Below the pieces are notes generated by a model. That model made no database searches. It saw only the letters and a program-made list of their open reading frames with translations, and was not told where the DNA came from. From positions 1,302,001-1,366,000 of the forward strand of contig NC_082422.1 in assembly GCF_004011695.2 (NCBI RefSeq): a DNA stretch of 64,000 nucleotides. Direction: 5' to 3'. Shown here in pieces: positions 24,165 through 35,601 of this stretch. A program made the translations under genes and the position numbers. This DNA is from Ascochyta rabiei. Lineage: Eukaryota; Ascomycota; Dothideomycetes; Pleosporales; Didymellaceae. Within the stretch, counting starts at the first letter, position 1, and each line of letters begins with the position of its first letter.

Positions 24165-26767
24165 AACCTCCCCCCCCTAAGAGCTTAGCCCTATTAAGCA
24201 AATAAACTAAGTTAAAACTAAACTCTAAACTAATCACAAACCCCCCTTATTACTCCACTTGTTCCTTTCCCTTGCTACCTCCCTGTTTCTGCAATCTTGT
24301 TAAGGCCCTAGTTTCCTAAGTAGGTTGTTAACTAGAGTCTTCTAATAGCTTAGGGGTAGGAGAGTCTAGTACGTGTCTTAATAAACTCTAGTCTAAGGCA
24401 CTGCCTAATTTGTATGTTATCTAGGTAGTAGCCTCTGTTGCTTTAACAGTAAGACTGTTAAATAACTTATTAAGAGCACCTTCCTGTGTATGCTGCCTGT
24501 TCTATAACTCCTATCCTTTCTTATATTCTAGTACTACTCCTTTGTTAGTAAAGAAGGATTAATTAGGGATACCTAACTCTTTATTAGCCCTAAAGCAATA
24601 CTTCTTAGACATCTTTACCTACTGCTAATGCCTCTTTACTATAGCAACGTTGTTATCCCTACTCTTCTAAAGAAACTTTACAAGCTCCTTGTTATTAAGA
24701 CTAAAAATGCAGAGTATCTCTTGCTAGACTAGGTAAGAGTTGTACTAAGCCTAGCAATAAATAGCTTTAGAAATCTAGGAAGAGAAAGTTAGTATTATGT
24801 CTGCTAGGAAAGCATAGGGAGCACTACTATACTTATTTAAATAACCTAACAGTAATAAGGGTCCTAGCGTAAGCATCTAATAAGAACTGGCAATGTCCTT
24901 ATATAATCCTATTTCTAGAATCTCTATAGTTTCTCTGTCCTCTATAACTAGCACGTACTAAGGGAGTATAGTTCTACGCCTTATTATAGACAGTCTAGTA
25001 GACCTATGTAGCAGTGCTAGGTAGAAGATCCTAATGTCTCTATACTTGCAAGGATACTTCTTCTACTTAGCACCTACTACGTCTTATGCTAACTTAGGGT
25101 AGTTAACTGTATCTACCTACCCCTTAATATAACTATTATATTATTTAATTCTATTATCTTTCCTCTAAGCTAAGTATTCTAGAACTAAATTATAGAAGCC
25201 TTCTAGAGTAATAGTACAGTTGTCTGTATCTTTATTATTAAAGGATACTAAGCCCTATATTATGTCTATTCCTCTACCTAACTCTATAGTGTTGTAGAGG
25301 TTACAATCTACATGCTTAAAGAACGTCTAATCCTTAGGCTTAGTGTATTTAGTGTAGTATAGGTAGGATATTAAGTTAGTTTGTTAACAGAGTACTGTAT
25401 AGTAAAGCCAGTACTGCAGATTACCCTTTACTAGCTATTAGATAACAGAGTAGTACATAATCCTACACTACCCTAGGTTACTTTTGCTATGCTTTATACA
25501 AGTATAATAGTTATATATATTAAAGCATTTATCTACTATTTTCTAAAGTTCTAGATTATTTTAAAATATAGAGGCAAACACAGAGACTATAATAGTGCCT
25601 TTCTAGTTTAGACTGTCTGCCTTAGCTTAAAAATGTTAAGATAGGTGCCTAAAGATAAAGTTGTTCTAGTTAAGGTTAAGTACTATAGGAACTAGGTGGA
25701 ATTAATAGGACTGTAGACTATCTATCATGTTTAGTGTATAGAGCTGCTTTTAAAACAGGATCCTAGTTTTTAGGTTGCTCCTCTACTTTCTCTAGCTAGT
25801 CTTATTCTTGTGTATTAGCATAAGCAGGTTAGATATTATAGTAGTGTTAAGAGTGCAGACTAGCAAGCTAAGTTTACTAGTAGTGTACTAGAAATAAGGA
25901 AAGTAAACTTATAACAGGTTAACTGTGTAGTAGGTAATTATTGTTTTACTAGCACCTTCCTCCTTTTAAGTTTCTCTTCTCTTATAGCACTCTTAGACCT
26001 ATACATCTAGGAGCTTTACACGCTCTAGATCCTTAAGGAGCTTCTAGCTAATCTTTATGCAGAGGAGAATAAAGGCAGATTAGCTGTTAGTGCATTTGCA
26101 CTTAGCGCTATCCTAGATATTGTTTATTACGTCTTTACTAATCTCTACGTCTTCCTGTATAGACTAAACATCTAATGTTAATAGGTAGTTAACTTTAGGG
26201 CTTATAACATCTTAAAATAATCTAAATTCTAATAGCCTAATTAACAATTGTTTCCTAGTTAAATAGTCCTCTAGCACTAAAGTAACAGAGCTAAATTGCG
26301 TTCCCCTAGACTGTTAGTACTCCTAAATTGCATCTATTATGCAGCGCTGCTTTCCTGTTTTGTTAACACCTAACTTAAAGGCTATCTAGTTAAGGTTGTT
26401 AGGTGTTGCAGATAACAGGTCCCTTTAGTGTTCTTATTTAATACTTTTAATAATATCCTTAGGGAATTTGTTACCTGTTAGGAATAGCTTTGTATTAGTC
26501 TATGGCCTTATTAGAGTAAGGGATAATCCTCCTAGGGAAACACTTAATTAGCCTGTGGTCCTTATGCTTGTTGCTGGCTTAGTAAGCAACTGTAACCTAG
26601 ATAGTAATGCTAAAGGGGCTAGTGTCTAAACTCTGTTAAGAATGTACTCTAGCGCCGCTTATATTAGTGTAAGGAAGTTCTTAGAGCTAAACGTCATAGC
26701 ATTTAATACTGCCCACTCCTAAGTAATCCTTTCTTTTAGCAAGTAGGGTGTCCTAACACCTTTTAGG

Positions 26768-27404
26768 TGTCAAGGCCACGGCTCTGCCCACCGTGCCAAG
26801 CATGCCAAAAAGGTAACAATGCTCACTTTGATAGTGAGACAGCGGCCAGAACAGTACTTATTGCCATAAGGCTTGCCATTACAGGTCAGAGGTGCGCGCC
26901 ACATGCCTGAGGCTTAAGAGTCTGAGGCTGAGAGCCTAACAATATCTCCCCTTCACAATGAGGGCCTGACCCGGGCCTGACAGGCAGGCATCTGTGGTGC
27001 CAGGATCTGACGCACGCCTATGGCTGCTCAAAGAGATCTCTCTCTTAGGTATCCTAAGTACTAGACCTTCTAGCAGCTACAGCACTAGCCCACGTGGGGC
27101 TGTGCCTCAGCTCACGGATAAGTTGGCTCGGCTGAGACTAGACCCGTGCGGGGTCAACCATCTGCAGGTAGGCCAGGTCTGCCAGCATGATTCGAACCCA
27201 CGCACGCTACAGCTATCAAGGTAAGCATAATGTCAAGGCCACAGCTCTGCCCACTGTGCCAAGCATGCCAAAAAGGTAACAATGCTCACTTTAATAGTGA
27301 GACAGCGGCCAGAACAGTACTTATTGCCATAAGGCTTGCCATTACAGGTCAGAGGTGCGCGCCACATGCCTGAGGCTTAAGAGTCTGAGGCTGAGAGCCT
27401 AACA
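26768..27404 (-). mobile_element. TRIM (terminal-repeat retrotransposon in miniature) with pol III-like boxes
   Basis: A complete 637-bp non-coding element. Two 174-bp LTRs (26768-26941 and 27231-27404; TGTCAAGG...AGCCTAACA) flank a 289-bp core, and the 5-bp target duplication TTAGG lies on both sides (26763-26767, 27405-27409). A polypurine tract (GAAGGGGAGATAT on the minus strand, 26942-26955) adjoins the left LTR, so the element runs on the minus strand. The LTRs differ at only about three sites, all transitions, and the element keeps many TCA, CCA and TTCGAA sites lost around it: a young insertion, or one too short to be hypermutated. On the minus strand, TGGCACAGTGGG (A-box-like, in the 5' LTR) and GGGTTCGAATCA (B-box-like, in the core) are about 60 nt apart. 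Confidence 0.85.
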
Positions 27405-28022
27405 TTAGGTTAAAGATTAGTGCTAGTAGTTAGGTCTTCTACAGTGCAAGTGCCTGCATCTACTATTAGTATGTTTTTAAAGTTAGGTCCCTAGTTAGGC
27501 ACACGTCCTACTCTGTTGCTTTTAGCTTTAGTACGCCTTTACCTAGTGCTTTTGCCTTTACTATAAGTAGGTAGGTCTTGTTGTTTAGGTGCGTAACAAA
27601 GTTTATTATGTCCTGCTAGAGCATGTTAAGGGCTTAGTAGACTATATTCTAGTTACTTAAGTTATAGAACTTATCCCTCCTCTTTTGTAGCATAGATAGG
27701 CGTTAGTAAATTGCTAAGTTAATAAACTTAGTAAGGTTGTTAGTGTCTACTTAGTAGACATAGTATATAATTAAGTTAAGTGTTATATACTCTATAGCAG
27801 ACTATAGGTAGTATAGTGTTACTATGTTTACTAGAATGTTTTTACTATTGTTATTTTCGCAGATGTACTTTATAGCTTGTGCTATTTCTGTTATCTTCCT
27901 CTAGTTATAGTCTGTTGCTGATTAGATTGCTAGGTATTAACTATTAAAGTTGCTTATGCCTCTGTATTGTGTAACTAGGTTTAGGGTTTACTAGATAATG
28001 TCTAATATTAAGTGTATTATAG

Positions 28023-28509
28023 TGTTACGATCCTGTGCTAGGGCACAGCACAAACATAAGTACCAGCCAACCAAGACCCCTAACTCTGCTCTAAAGGAAC
28101 GAACAGTAGAGAAGGACAGAACAGATAGGGATGTTACGTGACTGCTTGTTAATAAGCATAACACACGTAACTGCTTATTAACAAGTATAGTACAATATGC
28201 TTGTCCACAAGCACCCTTATATATTTTATTAGACTAACTCTAGTTACTTATTAATAAGCACTGTATCTCCTTAGTATATAGTTAGTAGGAACACAACCCT
28301 TATAGTTTGTGTTTAACCTTATTAATTAAGTTTGTCTTTAGAATCTTAACCTGCTCTTAAACTAGACAGTCTACTCTGTACTATTTATTGCACCCTATCT
28401 TTACAAGCTTTGCTTAGTTAATAACCCTTACTAATCTAGTAACTGTACTTATCTCTAAAAACTAATAGAATTAGTACTTACAGTCTTTAACTAAAGTACA
28501 ACTTTAACA
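28023..28509 (+). repeat. Gypsy-A 5' LTR
   Basis: 487 bp from TGTTACGATC to CTTTAACA, the same length as the 3' copy at 34527-35013, with only about 19 differences, all transitions. Most differences lie in the last 200 bp and leave this copy the more mutated. Flanked on the left by TATAG (28018-28022). Confidence 0.95.
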
Positions 28510-29520
28510 TTTTAAACACCCCTAAGATAAGTACCTCTACAGGATCCTGTGCTACCCCTAGCAGCTCTAACATAGACGTTAACGTAGACCTACTAGTCTA
28601 CACCTTAGGCATAAACGTTAATAAACCTAACCTTTACTATAGAGACTGCAGCAAGCTTAATAACTAGCTTATTTAATAGGATCTCTTCTTCACCTTCTAA
28701 GGCAAGAAGGTTCCTGAGATTAAACAAGTAGTCCTTGCAGCTAGCTACATGCGTAGCAAAGCGTTTACCTAGATTAAGCCCTTTGTACAGCAGTACTAAG
28801 CTGGCAAAGCTCTAGACAACGTAGATGTATAGATAAGAGACTTCAACCTATTTAAAGAGAAGATTAAGCTAATCTTTAGAGTCTCTAACGAACCACACAT
28901 TGCCTGCTGCAACATTTAGAAGATTAAGCAGGACAAGTTAGCCGCCGACTACGCCGCAGAATTTCAGCAGCTTGCTGCTAACACTAACTAGGACAATACT
29001 GCTCTAATTACTATGTTTTAACAAGGATTAAAGCCTAAGGTTAAGGAAGAACTTATGCGCACCAGCGCGAGTACAGAAACCCTTAATAAGCTTATTAACA
29101 CTGCCATTAATATTAATGTACAACTCTACAAACTTCAGCAGGAACTTTAAGACAATCCTAGAGCGCGCACTACCGTTATTGCTACTAACTAACTGCTACT
29201 AAGGAACCAGTAGCGCAACAACCTGAACTAAGGACAGCAAGGAGGCTGTAACTAGCCAAATACCGGTTGCTGTATTTATAGCAACACTTAGAGTAGATAC
29301 TACAGACCTAAAGCAATAGACCTCTCAAACCTCAACAAAGGACCACCTAAGCAATGGAATGAGAAGCCTAGAGGGGGCAAGCAATCAGGAGGTAGCAAGG
29401 ACTGCTACAACTGTGGCAAACCAGGCCACTTTGCCAGGGACTGCTGGATAAATAAGGTTCACCGCCAGTTAAATGTACTTGCCTGTGATTATAACAACAC
29501 AGAAGCTAGTAAATAGGAAA
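28510..29520 (+). pseudogene. Gypsy-A gag with CCHC zinc knuckle
   Basis: Plus-strand gag relic. A retrotransposon-gag core is legible at about 28,730-29,120 (YAAEFQQLAANTN and KPKVKEELMRTS). An intact CCHC zinc knuckle, CYNCGKPGHFARDC, lies at about 29403-29444 in a patch with little mutation. Gag would form the virus-like particle and package element RNA. Many TAG/TAA codons, mostly from CAG, CAA and TGG, make it non-functional. Confidence 0.8.
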
Positions 29521-30680
29521 TTCTTACTAATAATATAGGACGACTGCTGGAAGACCTAGAGTCTGGTCTAGAGGACGATAACAACTGTATCGTACCTCTA
29601 ATTCGTGTAGCAACACCTTACCAGGATGCCCAGACAGGCGAAGAGACGGAGTACTACTCCAACAACGATCAATAATACCACGCGGTAGAATACAAGAGGA
29701 CCTACAGCAGAGTCTAAATAGGCAAGAAGTACAATAGGCCCTTCCACAAACAAGGAACGCGTTACTTCACCCCTAACAGTAGAGAATTAATGGTTGTAGA
29801 ACCAAAACCTAAAAGCGCGAAGAAGGACGACAGGCTTAACAACATCCTAGCCTACAAGGAAACAGAAGACTACCAGCAGAAGATAGACAACCTGCTAGAC
29901 ACTTTAGGACAAACACTTAGCTAGATTGCTAAAGCAACGCGCAAACAACAGCGCTTAGCTTAGCAACACCAGAAGCAAGAAGACGAAGAAGCCTATTGCT
30001 GAATGTGTTAGGAACTCGTTAGCCCTATCAAAGGACCCGAGATAGCGGAAATGACACTAGAGCTCCAGGAGCTCGTCCACCAGTTTAAGAAAGAAATCGA
30101 CAACAGCGAAAAGTTCGCTAACAACCTAGAAGAAGCTAAAGACCAGCTTTAGTGTAAGCGAGAGACACAGCTCAGCCTAGAACGTATGCGGAAGCAGAAA
30201 GAAGAGCTACTGCTAATTAGCCTACAGCTACAGTACATCCTAGACCACCAAAACCTAAAATATAGAAACCTTACGTAGACAGCATGCTCTAAGGACAGAT
30301 GCATAATCTATTATAACAAGAAGCTTAGTGCAGGATGGTTCCTGGCACAACAAGGCCTCTGTTGCAACTAATGGTACTAGTGTCACAATGACCTGTATAA
30401 ACTTCATCTTATTAACAAATGCCAGAAAGCACACTTTCCTGGTACAGATAACCCACAGGCCACGATACAAATGCAGCTAGTAGTTAACAGGAGTTGCTAC
30501 AACGCACACTGGCAGAACTGTCTTAATGCAGACTGCAAGAAACACCGCACTACTAAGGAATACGAAGGGTTCAGTAATAAGGGGACTTTTTTAGGCCAGC
30601 GCCTACAAGCCCTAGGGATCGATCTATTAATAGTATTAGGACTAATTACCTTATTAAACTACCTATTAAACTAAATAGAG
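29521..30680 (+). pseudogene. Gypsy-A gag/pol linker region
   Basis: Coding-like but unrecognised, glutamine- and charge-rich sequence with a predicted coiled-coil character (around 29,850-30,230). A Cys/His-rich segment at about 30,350-30,560 (CCNxxWYxCHND, NCLNADCKKH) may be a second metal-binding module. It contains the only longer open frame in this part (30471-30674). Function unknown; its homologue is present in the second copy at 59,8xx-60,6xx. Confidence 0.5.
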
Positions 30681-33600
30681 TAGTCTTTTTAGCACTCTTA
30701 GACTTAGGAGCACAAGCGAACTATATATCCCAGACAACAGTGTTCTAAGCTAAACTTAGATTATATCACAAGAAACACGCTTACTTGCTCTAAGTAGCTA
30801 ATAGAGAATTGATGCTGGACAAACTGCTGATTATGTTTGAAGTGATAGCAGCACCCCTACAGATACAGGGGCACTACAAGGAAATAAACCTAGACGTCTT
30901 TGTAAAGGCCACGCACAATGTTATACTAGGACTCCCCTAGTTATAAAAGTACAACCTAAAGATAGACTAGGCACAAGAAAGACTTTTGCTAGAAGGATGC
31001 AAATGCGGCACTAATGCATCTACGCCTACGCAGCGCACGCAGCAGCTGGTAGATAAGAAGGAGATTAACAATGTCTCTTCAACACATAAGACGCGCCAAG
31101 ATAGAGCAGTCAACTCTGCAGATACTAAGAGCCCTACGGATCACAAAGCGAGAGTTAAGGAGGAAAAGAGTGCACCTCCTGTTATCCCTAACGTTTACTA
31201 ACAGTACGTAGAGATGTTTAGAGAAGAGCTTACAGTAAAAGCCCTGCCTAAGCATAAACCCTAGGATTACAAGATCAAGCTCCAGGAAGGAAAGACACCA
31301 ACTTTTGGGCCATTATACTAACTATTAGAAAAGGAACTTAAAGTACTTTGCAAGTACATTAAGGAGAACCTTAAGAAGGGATTTATTAGAAGATTAGAAT
31401 TACCTGCAGGGTACCTAATCATGTTTGTTCCTAAGAAGGATGGCAAGCTACAACCTTGCATTAACTTCAGGAAGCTCAATAAAATCACTATTAAGAACCG
31501 CTACCCGCTCCTGAACATCACAGAGTTGCAGGACTGGCTAGCAGGAGCTTAGTACTTTACAGCGTTAGATCTATAAGGCGCGTACAACCTTATACGCATA
31601 AAGGAAGAAGAAGAATAGAAAATAGCATTTAGGACGCAATACGGACTCTACAAGTACCTAGTTATGCTGTTTAGTCTAACAAACGCACCAGCAACGTGTC
31701 AGGAGTTAATTAACAACGTCCTTAGAACACACCTTAACAGAACTGTGGTAGCGTACCTAGACAATATCTTAGTGTACTTAAAGACACTAAAAGAGCACAC
31801 GCAACACGTTACAGAAGTGCTAGAATGCCTATAGCAGGCAGACCTACAGCTTAAACCTAAAAAGTACAAATGGCACAAGGAGGAAGTTGAATTCCTGGGG
31901 TACATTGTAGGACAACACAGAGTCAAGATTAGTCTAACTAAGGTGGAAGTAGTCAGGACCTGGCAGACGCCAAAAACGGTCAAGCAGATCCAGGAATTCT
32001 TAGGATTTGTTAACTTTAACCGACGCTTCATTAAGGACTACTCCAAGATCGCAATCCTGCTGACAAAGCTCACGCGGAAGGACACACCATTTAAGTAGGG
32101 ACAAGAACAAGACAATGTGTTTAAGGCACTTAAGCAAGCCTGTATTGCACCTCCTATATTAATTATATTTTGCAGCAGCAAACTAATACGCATAGAGACT
32201 AACGCCTTAGATCTTACATTAGGCGCATGTATCACGTAAGAAAAGGATAGACTATAGCACCCTATTGCATACTACTCACGCAAGTTCTTAGGACTAGAAG
32301 AACGCTACAATGTGCACAACAAAGAATTACTTGTAATTATATCAGCCCTGGAACATTAGCAACCATATGTAGAAAGTTGCTTAGTACTTACTATCTATAC
32401 TAACTACAAGAACCTGGTATACTTTACTACAAGTAAAGTCTTAAATAGACGCCAAGTACGTTGGTCTAAGATGCTTAGACAATACAAATTCAGGATACTA
32501 TACACTCTAGGCAAGGACAATAGCAGAGCTAATGCACTTAGTTAACGACACGACCTTACTAGAGAAAAAACAATTAACCAGTTCGCAGTGTTAGGAATCA
32601 ACAACGATGGATCCCTAGGACTATTGCAGCAGCTCAACAACATAATGCGAATCGAAATTAACTAGCGCATCACATCAGACGTACCAGAGGAACTTTAGGA
32701 TAAAATTATAGCTAATTACTATAATAACCTGCTACACAGACACCCTGGAATTACACACACAATAGAACTTATTAAACAACACTACAAGTTTAGCAACATA
32801 AAGGATAAGGTTACTAAATACATAAAAACTGTGTTAACTGCCAGTAAAATAAACACAGTACACACGCAAAATATAGAGAAATACAGGCAATAGAGCCGCC
32901 AACAGCACTATAGACGAACATTACAATAGATTTTATTACTTAGCTGCCTATCTTAAGAGACCCTGTTACTAGATACGACTACGACTCAATCTTCGTTATA
33001 GTCGACAGATTCACCAAGTACGCTAAAATAATACCGTTTTGACATAGTTACACTGCAGAGCAGCTTATACAAGTGTTCCTAGATTGACACATAAGGCATT
33101 ACAGCATACCTGAATTAATTATTAGCAATTAAGACAAGCTCTTTACGTTAAACTACTGGACTACGCTCTTGGCAGCTATCGGTACCAAGAAGAAGCTCTT
33201 AACAGCCTATCATCTGCAGACGGATGGACAGACTGAAAGAACTAATCAGACCATAGAAACATACCTACAGATTTACAGCAACCAGCAGTAAGATAACTAG
33301 GTTTTGCTGTTACCTATAGCACAGATTGCATATAACAACAAATTGTTAGAAGTAACAGGTAAATTGCTGTTCTTCCTGAACCACAGGATGCACCTAAATC
33401 TCTTTACCAGAAGTCTGGATACGCCAATTCAGACTAAATTAGCAATATCCTTAGTAGCAAGACTGAAGGAAGTGCACAAGAAGGTACTAGAAAACATTAG
33501 TAAGGCTTAAGAACAAGCAATCTTATATGTTAACCAGAAAAGAAAAACAGCACCTTAGCTGAAAGAGGGGGATAAAGTCTATCTCCTTACTAAAAACCTT

Positions 33601-33980
33601 CGCACACAAAGACTAACAAAAAAACTGGACCACGTTAAAGTCAGACCCTTTTTTATTTCTAAGCAGATAAGCACAGTTAACTATAGACTTAATCTGCCAA
33701 AGGATGCAAAGATCTATCCTGTGTTCCACATATCGCTATTAGAACCAGCCAACCTAAGAACGCCTATCTAAAAGAACTTCCATTATTAAGCCGACGGCGA
33801 AGATGAATAGGAAGTTGAAAAAATAGTAACACATTAAGGGAATAGCAACTAACAAAGATACCTGGTTAAATAGTTAGGATACCTAGACTTAGAAAACACA
33901 TAGGAACCACCTGCGCACCTTACAAGTTGCTACTAATTAGTACGCAAGTACCATAATTCGCAACAGACTCTTTGATTAAA
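30681..33980 (+). pseudogene. Gypsy-A pol: protease, RT, RNase H, integrase, chromodomain
   Basis: Order of domains: aspartic protease near 30,690 (ALLDLGAQANYI, mutated DSGA); reverse transcriptase 31,260-32,040 with [19 protein letters not shown] and the catalytic box YLDN at 31754-31765 instead of YLDD; RNase H 32,140-32,545; integrase 32,690-33,500 with IDFITQLP-like D1, SNQDKLF where D2 should be (Asp lost) and ERTNQTIE with the final Glu; a C-terminal GDKVYLL...PVFHISLLEP module; then a chromodomain at about 33,805-33,960 (EVEKIVTH, RYLVK, ENTQEPPAHL). The order PR-RT-RH-IN-chromodomain makes this a chromovirus-type Ty3/gypsy element. Stops and lost catalytic residues make it inactive. 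Confidence 0.9.
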
Positions 33981-33991
33981 CCAAGAGCCCC

Positions 33992-34426
33992 CTAGGTAGC
34001 TGGCGAGGCACACATGCCAATGGACGCAGCAGGACAGTTAGGATTAACTTCCTTAGCCAGGTCCAACTTGCCAGCCTTAACCATCCCATTTGCTAAACAC
34101 AGCGCCTTTTGCCGCGCGCGTTTATTTACCTGTTTTAGGATTTTCTTATTACGCAATAATTGCGCAATAACAGTTGTAAGGAGCAACTTGTCTTCTTCTA
34201 CTTTTTTCTTATACTCCTTACAAGTCTTATCTAACAACGCCTAAGACATGTTTATATATGGCTTGCCGGCCTTTATACACTTAGCACACTTTAGACCTTT
34301 TAGACTACCTAGCATAATATAGCACTTATAGCCGCTAAAGAAACAATAATTATAGGGGACTTTAGTGGGTGTATTAGCTTGGCAGATTTCTAATGCAAGA
34401 CGGATGTTGCAGGCGTACAAGGACAT
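33992..34426 (-). CDS. Antisense ORF of Gypsy-A: CxxC plus coiled-coil protein (one nonsense codon)
   Basis: Between the chromodomain and the 3' LTR, on the strand opposite pol, one frame is open for 144 codons apart from a single TAG at 34241-34243 that fits a mutated Trp codon. It starts MSLYACNIRLAL at 34426, has LKCAKCIKAGKPYINMS (CxxC), then a highly charged helical region (CKEYKKKVEEDKLLLTTVIAQLLRNKK split), ending in a Pro/Cys segment. Its near-intact state contrasts with pol, which has dozens of stops. I recall comparable small Cys plus coiled-coil ORFs near pleosporalean retroelements, but the function is unknown. It might be an accessory or regulatory protein of the element, or a passenger. 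Confidence 0.55.
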
Positions 34427-34505
34427 CTTAACTTACAGGTTACTAGATGCAGAGATCGCAGATTATATAAAACTCTAACAGACAATTATATAGTTTAAGG
34501 ACAAA

Positions 34506-34526
34506 CTAAAGGGGAAGGGGGGATAG
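34506..34526 (+). other. Gypsy-A polypurine tract
   Basis: The purine run AAAGGGGAAGGGGGGAT lies immediately before the 3' LTR TGTTACG, the position for plus-strand priming in LTR retrotransposons. Confidence 0.8.
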
Positions 34527-35013
34527 TGTTACGATCCTGTGCTAGGGCACGGCACAAACATAAGTACCAGCCAACCAAGACCCCTAACTCTGCTCTAAAG
34601 GAACGAACAGTAGAGAAGGACAGAACAGATAGGGATGTTACGTGACTGCTTGTTAATAAGCATAACACACGTAACTGCTTATTAACAAGTATAGTACAAT
34701 ATGCTTGTCCACAAGCACCCTTATATATTTTATTAGACTAACTCTAGTTACTTATTAATAAGCACTGTATCTCCTTAGTATATAGTTAGCAGGAACACAA
34801 CCCTTATAGTTTGTGTTCAACCTTATTAATTAAGTTTGTCTTTAGAATCTTAACCTGCTCTTGAACTAGACAGTCTACTCTGTACTATTCATTGCACCCT
34901 ATCTTCACGAGCTTTGCTTAGTTAATAACCCTTACCGATCCAGTAACCGTACTCATCCCTAAGAACCAATAGAATTAGTGCTTACGGTCTTTAACTAAAG
35001 TACGACTTCAACA
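34527..35013 (+). repeat. Gypsy-A 3' LTR
   Basis: 487 bp, ending CTTCAACA. It is followed by TATAG (35014-35018), the exact copy of the left flank, so the element is a complete 6,991-bp insertion. This copy keeps CpG and TCA/CCA sites that are mutated in the 5' LTR. Confidence 0.95.
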
Positions 35014-35556
35014 TATAGCTGCTAATTTGTTAAACTTAGTAACTGCTCTACTTATCTAGAAGTTAAGCATTTCCCTTTACGCCTGTAGCTCTCCTTAAGT
35101 AATCTCTATTATAAACTAGCTAACTGTAGATCCCTCTATATATAGTATTAGGATATTAGCAACCTTAGTAATGTCCTTACTCTTAATAGCCTTTAAGACT
35201 AATAACTACCACACTACCCCCTCTCCTAGTTCTAGCTCCTTCTGTGCAATTGCCCTTTGCTGCAATATTATAAACTTTATGTGTAGTAAAGTAGATATAA
35301 AGAAGTTATAAGCTAATGTTATAAGGGGGAGAGTTAGAAGTAACAGGGTAGCTCTGCTTTAAGAGTGTCCTAGGCAGCTGTAGGCCTGCTTTTCTTCTAC
35401 ATTTTTACTTACTATTTATGTTTTTTACTTACTTTTACTTGCTATAATTGTTAATTGTTTATAAACAGTTATTTTAGTTATAAGCTGTTAGCTTACACCT
35501 TTCTCTATACTTAGTAAGTGCCTAGGCTAAGTTATTTTTACTAGCGTTAAGTTTTA

Positions 35557-35601
35557 GCTAATTAGGAGTCAACTAGTAAGACCTGGTAACTGCTAATTAG
35601 C
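35557..35601. repeat. 45-bp palindromic repeat, copy 1
   Basis: GCTAATTAGGAGTCAACTAG at the left and CTGCTAATTAGC at the right form an imperfect hairpin. It is the reverse orientation of copies 2 and 3. It lies in the non-coding part of Gypsy-B after integrase. Confidence 0.8.

Larger units (their letters stand above)
24250..35330 (-). pseudogene. Gypsy-B accessory ORF relic: 2OG-Fe(II) dioxygenase-like protein
   Basis: A long minus-strand coding relic of about 3.4 kb (35330-35014, 28022-27410, 26767-24250) is interrupted by Gypsy-A and the TRIM. It lies downstream of integrase and ends about 85 bp before the 3' LTR polypurine tract. Apart from mutational TAG/TAA stops one frame is coherent over hundreds of codons. 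Near its C-terminus it has FFKHVDCN (HxD at 25306-25314), then LGRGIDII and DTDNCTITLEGF, then PCKYRDIRIF. About 100 residues after HxD comes a His (near 25006), followed by RRRTILP with a conserved Arg. H-x-D...H...R is the iron/2-oxoglutarate ligand pattern of double-stranded beta-helix dioxygenases. I recall similar hypothetical proteins repeated in pleosporalean genomes but cannot confirm it. A TET/JBP-type relation is a guess. The start near 35,300 is uncertain. Confidence 0.5.

Noticed and set aside
27170..27300. A possible complete tRNA gene on the minus strand (TTCGAAT T-loop-like motif)
   Set aside because: A- and B-box-like motifs are present, but no acceptor stem or anticodon arm pairs acceptably; it is better read as a tRNA-derived promoter within the TRIM.
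31699..32235. Minus-strand open frames within the Gypsy-A reverse transcriptase, also at 61702-61923
   Set aside because: Shadows of the RT gene; their openness on the antisense strand reflects pol codon use, and they recur in both copies only because pol does.
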